A stretch of 12,746 bases of DNA from an uncultured Oscillibacter sp. (lineage in GTDB: Bacteria; Bacillota; Clostridia; Oscillospirales; Oscillospiraceae). The position numbers and the translations under genes were made by a program. Where the stretch lies: NCBI GenBank assembly GCA_902476875.1, contig CABSFC010000083.1, positions 1 through 12,746 of the forward strand, in the 5' to 3' direction. The notes under the pieces are model-generated. The model worked only from the letters and a program-made list of their open reading frames with translations, searched no databases and had not been told where the DNA came from. Below, in pieces: positions 7,491 through 12,212 of the stretch (position 1 is its first letter; every line of letters begins with the position of its first letter).

Positions 7491-7925
7491 ATGAGCTTTT
7501 TCCGCAGGATTGGAAACGCCATCGCCCGCTTCATGTATGGCCGCAACGGCATGGACCAGCTGAACCGCGCGCTGTTCTGGGTCTATCTGGTGGTCTTCCT
7601 GGTGCAGGCGTTTCTCGCGACGCTGCTGAAAAGCAGTCTGCTGGCAATCGTCTGCGACGTGGCGCTGTGGGCGCTGCTGCTCCTGATCTTCTTCCGCATG
7701 TTCTCCAAGAACCTGCCCAAGCGTCGGGCGGAGAACCAAAAGTGGGTGAACTGGTGGTGGAGCGTCAAAAACCGTCAGGCGGGGGCGAAAGCCCGCCACG
7801 CGGACAAGGACCACAAGTATTTCACCTGCAAAAGCTGCAAGGCCATCTGCCGGGTGCCGGTTGGGAAGGGGAAGATCATCATCACCTGCCCCAAGTGCGG
7901 CGCGGAGATCAGAGCGAAGACCTGA
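7491..7925 (+). CDS. Two-helix membrane protein with C-terminal zinc ribbon
   Basis: 144 residues. The N terminus (MSFFRRIGNAIARFMYGRNGMDQLN) is basic and amphipathic. Two hydrophobic helices follow, about 27-47 and 51-72, then a basic, Trp-rich juxtamembrane stretch (KWVNWWWSVKNR). The protein ends in a zinc-ribbon-like module: CKSCKAIC, then RVPVGKGKIIITCPKCG, i.e. two CxxC knuckles about 22 residues apart, the pattern seen in DnaJ-like and MJ0042-type ribbons. An earlier in-frame ATG at 7440 would add 17 Arg/Lys-rich residues, but AAGGAG at 7476-7481 supports the ATG at 7491. I recall similar hypothetical proteins in Clostridia but no assigned function. It is transcribed divergently from htpG and ends at terminator hairpins shared with the converging TetR gene. 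Confidence 0.85.
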   Translation: MSFFRRIGNAIARFMYGRNGMDQLNRALFWVYLVVFLVQAFLATLLKSSLLAIVCDVALWALLLLIFFRMFSKNLPKRRAENQKWVNWWWSVKNRQAGAKARHADKDHKYFTCKSCKAICRVPVGKGKIIITCPKCGAEIRAKT

Positions 7926-7927
7926 AC

Positions 7928-7954
7928 ACGGGGGCGTGCGCGGCACGCCCCTGT
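7928..7954 (+). terminator. GC-rich hairpin after the zinc-ribbon gene
   Basis: ACGGGGGCGTGC pairs with GCACGCCCCTGT (12 bp including one G-U) around a GCG loop, only a few bases after the stop codon. It is followed by TTCCAT rather than a clear U tract, so it is more likely a transcript-stabilising or pausing hairpin ahead of the better terminator at 7996-8032. Confidence 0.4.
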
Positions 7955-7995
7955 TTCCATAGGCGGGGAGGGACCGCCTCTCCCATGAAAAAATA

Positions 7996-8032
7996 CGGGA
8001 CCGGGCGCCATCACGGAAAGCGCCCGGTCCCG
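7996..8032. terminator. Bidirectional terminator between the zinc-ribbon and tetR genes
   Basis: A 13-bp perfect stem (CGGGACCGGGCGC at 7996-8008 with its complement at 8020-8032) has an 11-nt loop. On the plus strand it is followed by CGCTGTGTTTTTA. On the minus strand it is followed by a run of six T. It sits between two convergent genes and serves both. Confidence 0.88.
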
Positions 8033-8042
8033 CGCTGTGTTT

Positions 8043-8627
8043 TTATGGGATGTGACGCGGCTCTTTGTCAGCGGACGGCAGCCGCTCCTGCCGCGTCAGC
8101 CCCGCGGAGCGGCCTGTGTACTCGGACACAATGACGGAGTAGATCTCCTCCGGGGTCTCCCGGCAGTCGTTCCGCAGCCACTTTTTGATGACGGCGTTGA
8201 AGCCGTTCCGGAAGAACTCGATGTGGTATTCGATGTACTGGCCGTCATAGTAGGCCGCGGCCATCTGCGTGTTGTACTCCGTCAGCTGGAACCTGCCGTC
8301 CAGGCCCAGCTTGAAGTACGCCTTGTAAAACAGCTGGTTTTCCCGGATGTGCCGCAGCAGGCGCAGATGGACGATGCCGGAGCGCTCCGGCTCCGCGCTG
8401 TCCCAAAACAGCCCCGCGACCTCCTCTTCCAGCCGCTTCTGCACAGCGTCGGCCAGGTCGCAGATATCCAGATAATTGGCGTAGAAGGTCGTTCGGTTCA
8501 CGCCCGCGGTCCGGCAGAGCGCCGTCACGTTGATCTTGTTCAGCTCATGGTGCTGCAGCAGCTCTATAAAGGCGGTCTCGATCTTGTTCCTGGACGCTTT
8601 TCTGCGCTTGTTGTTGGGCGTGTTCAT
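8043..8627 (-). CDS. TetR/AcrR family transcriptional regulator
   Basis: 194 residues from the ATG at 8627. A basic N-terminal arm (NNKRRKASRNKIETAF) leads into the TetR helix-turn-helix, INVTALCRTAGVNRTTFYANY (32-52), with the typical NRTTFY recognition-helix signature. The C-terminal part, including FYKAYFKLG (100-108) and FFRNGFNAVIKKWLRNDC (138-155), resembles the TetR_C_7-type ligand/dimer domain. The start at 8627 is chosen because GGAG lies six bases upstream; an in-frame ATG at 8639 overlaps that site and lies within the inverted repeat. It is divergent from a three-gene membrane-protein operon, with two palindromic operator-like sites in the shared region, so it probably represses both itself and the operon. 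The inducer is unknown. Confidence 0.93.
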   Translation of the reverse strand: MNTPNNKRRKASRNKIETAFIELLQHHELNKINVTALCRTAGVNRTTFYANYLDICDLADAVQKRLEEEVAGLFWDSAEPERSGIVHLRLLRHIRENQLFYKAYFKLGLDGRFQLTEYNTQMAAAYYDGQYIEYHIEFFRNGFNAVIKKWLRNDCRETPEEIYSVIVSEYTGRSAGLTRQERLPSADKEPRHIP

Positions 8628-8643
8628 AGACTTCTCCATTATC

Positions 8644-8657
8644 TCAACAAATGTTGA
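8644..8657. promoter_or_regulatory. Candidate TetR operator 1
   Basis: TCAACA-AA-TGTTGA is a palindrome with six-base arms and a two-base centre. It lies in the presumed 5' leader of tetR, 17 bp upstream of its start codon. A related site at 8712-8725 shares 11 of 14 positions. Confidence 0.65.
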
Positions 8658-8668
8658 AATATTGATGA

Positions 8669-8718
8669 TTGTTCGCTTTTGATAAAACCAGTATACTACA
8701 AAGTGGAAACACAAACAA
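8669..8718. promoter_or_regulatory. Overlapping divergent promoters sharing one AGTATACT core
   Basis: Plus strand: TTGTTC (8669-8674), 17 bp, TATACT (8692-8697). Minus strand: TTGTTT (8718-8713), 17 bp, TATACT (8695-8690). The two -10 boxes overlap on the palindrome AGTATACT (8690-8697), so only one RNA polymerase can occupy the region at a time. The minus-strand -35 lies inside operator 2. Confidence 0.6.
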
Positions 8719-8725
8719 GTGTTGA
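8712..8725. promoter_or_regulatory. Candidate TetR operator 2
   Basis: CAAACAAGTGTTGA matches 11 of 14 positions of operator 1 (TCAACAAATGTTGA). It covers the -35 box of the minus-strand (tetR) promoter and lies just downstream of the plus-strand start site, so one bound dimer could block both directions. The operator centres are 68 bp apart. Confidence 0.55.
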
Positions 8726-8744
8726 GATAATGGAGGATATCATC

Positions 8745-8984
8745 ATGTCAAAATTGCAGGAGGCCAACAAGAAGATCGAAGAGGCCGTGGTCGGCGGCTA
8801 TCAAAAGGTGGAGGAGAGCGTCGTCTCCGGCTATCAGAGGCTTCAGGACGGCGTCGTCTCCGGTTATAAAAAAGTGGAGGGCAAGATGATCGACGCCCTC
8901 TTTGCGGAGGCGGGCGAGAGCACCGAGGAGGCCAGGGCCAGACTGGCCAGGGGCGCGGAGGACAGCGGAAAGGAGCACAGATGA
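8745..8984 (+). CDS. Small amphipathic 11-residue-repeat protein
   Basis: 79 residues. Residues 12-55 are four consecutive 11-residue units: EEAVVGGYQKV, EESVVSGYQRL, QDGVVSGYKKV, EGKMIDALFAE. The first three also repeat at the DNA level with a 33-nt period (GCGTCGTCTCCGG occurs twice). Eleven-residue periodicity with alternating acidic, Val-Val, Gly-Tyr and basic positions is typical of amphipathic helices that lie on membranes (alpha-synuclein, apolipoproteins) or of LEA-like proteins. The C-terminal third (EAGESTEEARARLARGAEDS) is charged and probably helical or disordered. No membrane span or signal peptide is present. The ATG at 8745 follows GGAGG by 8 nt and overlaps the next gene by ATGA. 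It is the first gene of the TetR-controlled operon. Similar small proteins seem familiar from Clostridia, but no function is known to me. Confidence 0.88.
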   Translation: MSKLQEANKKIEEAVVGGYQKVEESVVSGYQRLQDGVVSGYKKVEGKMIDALFAEAGESTEEARARLARGAEDSGKEHR

Positions 8985-9352
8985 AAAAGGAGAATTTCGT
9001 CACTCTGGTCATGGGGACCGTCGGGGGGCTCCTGTTCGCCCTGGGCATGTGCATGTGCATGCTCCCGGAGTGGAACGCTTTCCGGCAGGGGATCGTTGTC
9101 GGCGCCGTGGGTCTGGCGGTGCTGCTGGCGATGCTGGCCGTCCGGCGCGGGATGCGGGGAAAGCCCCCGGTGAAGCTCAGCCCGCGGACGGTTGGCATCG
9201 TCCTGTTCGGCGTGGCCGGGGCGCTGGTGCTGGGCGTGGGCATGTGCATGACAATGGTGTGGGAGGGCCTGATGATCCAGGGCATCCTTGTCGGTGTGGT
9301 TGGCATTGTCGCGCTGCTCTGCCTCATCCCCCTTTGCGGGGGGCTGAAGTAG
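8981..9352 (+). CDS. Four-helix membrane protein with internal duplication
   Basis: 123 residues with four predicted membrane helices: about 7-27, 36-54, 71-92 and 98-117. The two halves resemble each other: GMCMCM (22-27) then W31...QGIVVGAVGLAVLL (36-49), against GMCMTM (87-92) then W94...QGILVGVVGIVALL (100-113). This suggests a duplicated two-helix unit with a conserved Met/Cys-rich turn. The loop between the halves is basic (RRGMRGKPPVK), so by the positive-inside rule it probably faces the cytoplasm. The start overlaps the preceding stop (ATGA) and has AAAGGAG five bases upstream, indicating translational coupling with the repeat protein. Not recognised as a named transporter or enzyme. 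Paired Met and Cys residues could bind metal, but that is speculation. Confidence 0.87.
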   Translation: MKKENFVTLVMGTVGGLLFALGMCMCMLPEWNAFRQGIVVGAVGLAVLLAMLAVRRGMRGKPPVKLSPRTVGIVLFGVAGALVLGVGMCMTMVWEGLMIQGILVGVVGIVALLCLIPLCGGLK

Positions 9353-9363
9353 GTGGGCGTGCG

Positions 9364-10239
9364 ATGAGCCGGCGGCGCCGGAGCTTACGGGCGCTGCTGT
9401 GCCCACCCGGGGCGGTCATGGCCCTGCTGGTCCCGCTTTCCGCGGCGGGGCTGGCCGCCGTTTTTGTCCGGGGGCTGGAGGACACGGCCCTCGCCTATGC
9501 CGTGTACGCTGTCTCCGCCTACACGACGATGGCGGCGGTGGCATGGCTGGCGTGGCTCTGGAAGAAGGGACGCGCCCTGTTGCACAAAAACGCCTTTTTC
9601 CACAGATATCTGACGGACCTGGCCTTCAAGGCGGAGGTCTCGCTCCACATCTCCTTCGGCGTCACGCTGTTCTACTGCGTCTACAAAGCGGCGGCAGGGC
9701 TCTACTACCGCTCCGCGTGGCTGGGCTCCATGGCCTTTTACTACTTTGTACTGGGCGCCGTGCGGTTTCAGCTGCTGCGCCATGTGCGCGGAGGGCGGGG
9801 GACCCGGGAGCAGGCGCTTCAAAAATACCGTTTTTGCGGATATCTGCTGCTGGTTTTGACGCTGGCCCTGGGGCTGATGAGCTTCTATACGATCTATGAG
9901 GGGCGGGCCGTGGAGTATCCGGGGTACATTATCTACGCCGCCGCCGGCTACGCCTTTTACAGCCTGACGATGGCGGTGTGCAACCTGGCGCGGTACCGAA
10001 AGCTGCAAAATCCCGTTTACTCAGCCGCCAAGGCGCTCGCTCTGGCGGCTGCTCTAGTCTCCATTTTCTTCCTGCAGGCGTCCATGTTCGCCGCGTTTGG
10101 AGACGGCGGCGCGTGGCAACGGCAGATGAGCATGGCCACGGGCGGCTGCGTCTTTTTGCTGATCGCCCTGATGGCGCTGTTCATGATCCGGCGGGGCGCC
10201 CGCCTGCTCCGGGACTGCTCCCAAGGGCGGGAAGAATAG
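9364..10239 (+). CDS. Eight-helix integral membrane protein, function unknown
   Basis: 291 residues. After a basic start (MSRRRRSLR) about eight hydrophobic segments are visible: roughly 16-36, 44-66, 96-115, 118-138, 157-177, 186-208, 219-245 and 258-276. Aromatic and basic residues occur at the boundaries, e.g. WLAWLWKK and NLARYRKLQNP. No ATP-binding, catalytic or transporter signature was recognised. The frame is open well upstream, but those residues are an Arg/Gly/Pro-rich out-of-frame shadow of the two preceding genes. The ATG at 9364 has AGGTGG seven bases upstream and lies 11 nt after the previous stop, so it is chosen. It is the last gene of the TetR-controlled operon, ending at the terminator at 10250-10289. 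Its constant company suggests it forms a membrane complex with the four-helix protein, but this is inference. Confidence 0.85.
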   Translation: MSRRRRSLRALLCPPGAVMALLVPLSAAGLAAVFVRGLEDTALAYAVYAVSAYTTMAAVAWLAWLWKKGRALLHKNAFFHRYLTDLAFKAEVSLHISFGVTLFYCVYKAAAGLYYRSAWLGSMAFYYFVLGAVRFQLLRHVRGGRGTREQALQKYRFCGYLLLVLTLALGLMSFYTIYEGRAVEYPGYIIYAAAGYAFYSLTMAVCNLARYRKLQNPVYSAAKALALAAALVSIFFLQASMFAAFGDGGAWQRQMSMATGGCVFLLIALMALFMIRRGARLLRDCSQGREE

Positions 10240-10249
10240 CCCCGCTTTG

Positions 10250-10289
10250 AAAAAAGCCCCCGCCTGTGGGAACAGGCGGGGGCTTTTTT
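10250..10289. terminator. Bidirectional terminator between the TetR operon and ilvE
   Basis: An 18-bp perfect inverted repeat, AAAAAAGCCCCCGCCTGT with its complement, around a GGGA loop. The A6/T6 ends provide a U tract in both directions, and the flanking genes converge. It is the strongest terminator in the window. Confidence 0.97.
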
Positions 10290-10315
10290 ACAGATATCTC
10301 CGGGGCTCAGACGGG

Positions 10316-11392
10316 TTAGCCCTTGCACACGGGGACGATCCAGCCCTTTTCGTCGGGCAGCTTGCCCCACTGGATGCCGGTCAGGGTGTCGTACAGCTTC
10401 TGGGTCAGCTCGCCGATCTTGCCGTCGCTGATGTCCACCTTGTCGCCCTTCCAGTCAAGCTCCTTGACGGGGGAGACGACGGCGGCGGTGCCGGTGCCGA
10501 AGACCTCCTCCAGGGTGCCCTCGTGGCCGGCCTTCATGATGTCCTCGATGGCCAGCTTACCCTCGATGACCTCATAGCCCCAATCCCGCAGCAGCTCGAT
10601 GATGGAGCGGCGGGTAACGCCGGGCAGCACGGTGCCCACGCAGGCGGCGGTGTAGATCTTGCCGGCGATCTTGAACATGATGTTCATGGCGCCGACCTCT
10701 TCCACGTACTTCTTCTCCACGCCGTCCAGCCACAGGACCTGGGAGAAGCCCTTCTCCTCGGCCAGCGCGCCGGCCTTGATGGAGGCGGCGTAGTTGCCGC
10801 CGCACTTGGTGAAGCCGGTCAGGCCGGGGGCGGCGCGGATATACTCGTCCTCCACGTAGATGCGGATGGGATCCAGGCCCTCGGCATAGTAGGCGCCGGA
10901 GGGGGAGCAGATGACGCAGAAGGTGTACTTCTTGCTGGCGTGGACGCCCATGCCCACGTCAGTGGCGAAGACGAAGGGGCGGATGTACAGGGAGGAGCCC
11001 TCCGTGTGGGGCACCCAGTCCTTTTCCACTTCCACCAGGGTCTTGACGGCCTGGACGAAGTCCTCCACGGGGATCAGGGGGATGCACATACGGTCGGAGG
11101 AATCCTGCATCCGCTTGCCGTTGCAGTCGGGGCGGAACAGCTGGATCTGATTGTCGGCGGTGCGGTAGGCTTTCAGCCCCTCGAACAGCTCCTGGGCATA
11201 GTGGAACACCACGCAGGCGGGGTCCAGCCGGAAGGGCTCATAGGGGACGACGCGGGGATCATGCCAGCCCTGGTCCGGATCGTAGTCCATCAGGAACATA
11301 TGGTCGGTGAAGATCTTGCCGAAGCCCAGCTTGCTCTCGTCGGCGGGCTTTTCCTTCGGCGTGGTGGTTTTGGTGATCTTGATATCCAGCAT
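10316..11392 (-). CDS. ilvE: Branched-chain amino acid aminotransferase
   Basis: 358 residues, the length of the larger BCAT subfamily (fold-type IV PLP enzymes). Signatures in order are FHYAQELFEGLKAYR (63-77), LFRPDCNGKRM, YIRPF (136-140), GFTKCGGNYAAS with the PLP-binding K196, VEEVGAMNIMF (230-240), GTVLPGVTRRSI (253-264) and EVFGTGTAAVVSPV (296-309). The enzyme exchanges the amino group between leucine, isoleucine or valine and 2-oxoglutarate, in the cytoplasm. The ATG at 11392 follows AAAGGAG by about eight bases; a longer frame upstream runs through leader RNA and does not resemble the family. It has its own promoter and structured leader (11393-11574), so it is probably regulated separately from the upstream ferredoxin oxidoreductase genes. 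Those genes act on the same 2-oxoacids, which makes a shared branched-chain pathway plausible. Confidence 0.97.
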   Translation of the reverse strand: MLDIKITKTTTPKEKPADESKLGFGKIFTDHMFLMDYDPDQGWHDPRVVPYEPFRLDPACVVFHYAQELFEGLKAYRTADNQIQLFRPDCNGKRMQDSSDRMCIPLIPVEDFVQAVKTLVEVEKDWVPHTEGSSLYIRPFVFATDVGMGVHASKKYTFCVICSPSGAYYAEGLDPIRIYVEDEYIRAAPGLTGFTKCGGNYAASIKAGALAEEKGFSQVLWLDGVEKKYVEEVGAMNIMFKIAGKIYTAACVGTVLPGVTRRSIIELLRDWGYEVIEGKLAIEDIMKAGHEGTLEEVFGTGTAAVVSPVKELDWKGDKVDISDGKIGELTQKLYDTLTGIQWGKLPDEKGWIVPVCKG

Positions 11393-11540
11393 GTGAAACT
11401 CTCCTTTAAAAAGTAATTTCAAAGATAAACGTGTGTATAGCAAAAGACCTTCGCGCGGTCCCACCTCCGGCGGAAAAGGCGAAAGTCACACATCCGTGGC
11501 GCGTCTCCCTGGTTTACGGCTGACAGGTTCGCCATCTCTA
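11393..11540 (-). promoter_or_regulatory. Structured ilvE leader with attenuator-like hairpin and T-box-like core
   Basis: About 147 nt between the predicted start and ilvE. The 5' part can fold as GGCGAA (11533-11528) with TTCGCC (11483-11478), enclosing GTCA/TGAC and CCGT/ACGG pairings. A competing hairpin pairs GACTTTCGC (11487-11479) with GCGAAGGTC (11454-11446; one G-U), with an inner TCCGCC/GGTGGG helix, and is followed by TTTT (11445-11442), like an intrinsic terminator. The two folds share TTCGCC and are mutually exclusive, the logic of a riboswitch or attenuator. GGTGGGACCGCG (11465-11454) matches the 3' 12 bases of the T-box consensus GGTGGNACCGCG. The leader looks too short for a classical Stem I, so the class is left open. 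Confidence 0.6.
11419..11535 (-). CDS. Possible 38-codon leader ORF of ilvE
   Basis: ATG at 11535 to TGA at 11419 within the ilvE leader, encoding 38 residues (MANLSAVNQGDAPRM... ending VFCYTHVYL). The ATG lies only about four bases after the predicted transcription start, with no real ribosome binding site, so translation would have to be nearly leaderless. It has no run of Leu, Ile or Val codons as in classical attenuation peptides, and it reads straight through the terminator-like hairpin. It may simply be an open frame across a structured RNA; I favour that reading. Confidence 0.25.
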   Translation of the reverse strand: MANLSAVNQGDAPRMCDFRLFRRRWDRAKVFCYTHVYL

Positions 11541-11545
11541 TCTCT

Positions 11546-11574
11546 TTTATACGCTGATGGCGCAGTAAAGTCAA
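11546..11574 (-). promoter_or_regulatory. ilvE promoter
   Basis: TTGACT (11574-11569), a 17-bp spacer and TATAAA (11551-11546): 5/6 and 5/6 matches to the sigma-A consensus at ideal spacing, the best promoter in the window. Transcription would start near 11539-11540, just before the structured leader. Confidence 0.85.
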
Positions 11575-11615
11575 GCGGTAAAATACACAGACCGGGCCCT
11601 GTTGTGGGGAGAGAG

Positions 11616-11649
11616 GCGGAGGGCCGGCGATTTTCCGCCGGTCCTCCGC
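11616..11649. terminator. Stable hairpin after the ferredoxin oxidoreductase genes
   Basis: A 14-bp stem (11616-11629 with 11636-11649) around a six-base loop, 26 bp after the gamma-subunit stop. Read on the minus strand it has one A-C mismatch and is followed by CTCTCTCCCC, not a U tract. Read on the plus strand it has a G-U pair and GCGTTTT after it. It is probably a 3'-end stabilising hairpin or weak terminator for the upstream minus-strand genes. Confidence 0.45.
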
Positions 11650-11674
11650 GCGTTTTGGCAAGGGGAAATGGAGG

Positions 11675-12211
11675 TCACTGGACGCAGGCTACGCCCCGCC
11701 GGAAGGCCTCGATGTTCAGGGGGATGAACTTGGCCTTGGGGCCGGCGAACATCTCCTGGATCATCCGCTCGATGGTCTCGGGCTTCAGCAGCCCGGTGGC
11801 CGCCACGTAGGCGCCCAGCATGACCATGTTGCCCACCTTGGGGTTGCCCACCTCCTCGGCGATCTTCGCGCAGGGGATGTAGTAGGCCGTCAGGTCCGGG
11901 CGCTGCACGCGGTCGGTGACCACGTCGCAGTTGACGAACACCGTGCCGCCGGGCTGCACGCCCTCCTCAAACTTCATCAGGGAGGGCTCGTTCAGGGCGA
12001 TCAGCTCCGTGGGATGGGCGAACACGGGGGAGCCGATGGGCTTGTCGGAGAGGACCACGGAGCAGTTGGCGGTGCCGCCGCGCATCTCGGGGCCGTAGGA
12101 GGGGGCCCAGGTGACGTTCAGACCCTCGTCCATGCCGGCCTCCGCCAGGTTCTTGCCGATGGCAAGGCCGCCCTGGCCGCCGAAGCCGGAAATGATGATC
12201 TCCTTCTTCAT
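11675..12211 (-). CDS. 2-oxoacid:ferredoxin oxidoreductase, gamma subunit (VOR/KOR type)
   Basis: 178 residues. The N-terminal GFGGQGGLAIGKNLAEAG (9-26), the SYGPEMRGGTANCSV box (38-52) and NPKVGNMVMLGAYVAATG (123-140) are hallmarks of the gamma domain of pyruvate, 2-oxoglutarate and 2-oxoisovalerate ferredoxin oxidoreductases. The family oxidatively decarboxylates a 2-oxoacid with CoA to acyl-CoA, CO2 and reduced ferredoxin, or runs in reverse; it is cytoplasmic, and the gamma subunit helps build the CoA/TPP pocket. The ATG lies one base after the beta-subunit stop, with GGAGG inside the end of that gene, so the two are translationally coupled. The substrate cannot be read from this subunit; proximity to ilvE favours branched-chain 2-oxoacids (VorC-like). 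It is the last gene of its unit. Confidence 0.93.
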   Translation of the reverse strand: MKKEIIISGFGGQGGLAIGKNLAEAGMDEGLNVTWAPSYGPEMRGGTANCSVVLSDKPIGSPVFAHPTELIALNEPSLMKFEEGVQPGGTVFVNCDVVTDRVQRPDLTAYYIPCAKIAEEVGNPKVGNMVMLGAYVAATGLLKPETIERMIQEMFAGPKAKFIPLNIEAFRRGVACVQ

Positions 12212-12212
12212 C

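Larger units (their letters stand above)
8634..8735. repeat. Perfect 16-bp inverted repeat flanking the tetR divergon
   Basis: CTCCATTATCTCAACA at 8634-8649 is repeated as its exact reverse complement at 8720-8735. Each arm contains an operator half (TCAACA/TGTTGA) and the GGAG ribosome binding site of the gene it faces: tetR to the left, the 11-residue-repeat gene to the right. The two divergent genes therefore have identical leader ends. Confidence 0.9.

Noticed and set aside
8820..8870. 33-nt direct repeats considered as a DNA tandem repeat or CRISPR-like element
   Set aside because: They are in frame, diverge mainly at wobble positions and encode the 11-residue protein repeat, so the protein explains them.
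8902..9363. N-terminal extension of the eight-helix protein
   Set aside because: The frame is open, but the extra residues are Arg/Gly/Pro-rich and overlap two well-supported genes; a ribosome binding site precedes the ATG at 9364.
10247..11416. A 389-codon open frame on the plus strand opposite ilvE
   Set aside because: Its start lies inside the terminator, its composition is antisense-like (Gly/Val/Leu/His/Asp runs), and it is fully covered by ilvE.
11393..11540. Calling the ilvE leader a classical T-box
   Set aside because: Only about 75 nt precede the T-box-like core, too little for a standard Stem I, and the core lies within the terminator-like hairpin itself, so the match is reported as a possibility, not as a firm annotation.
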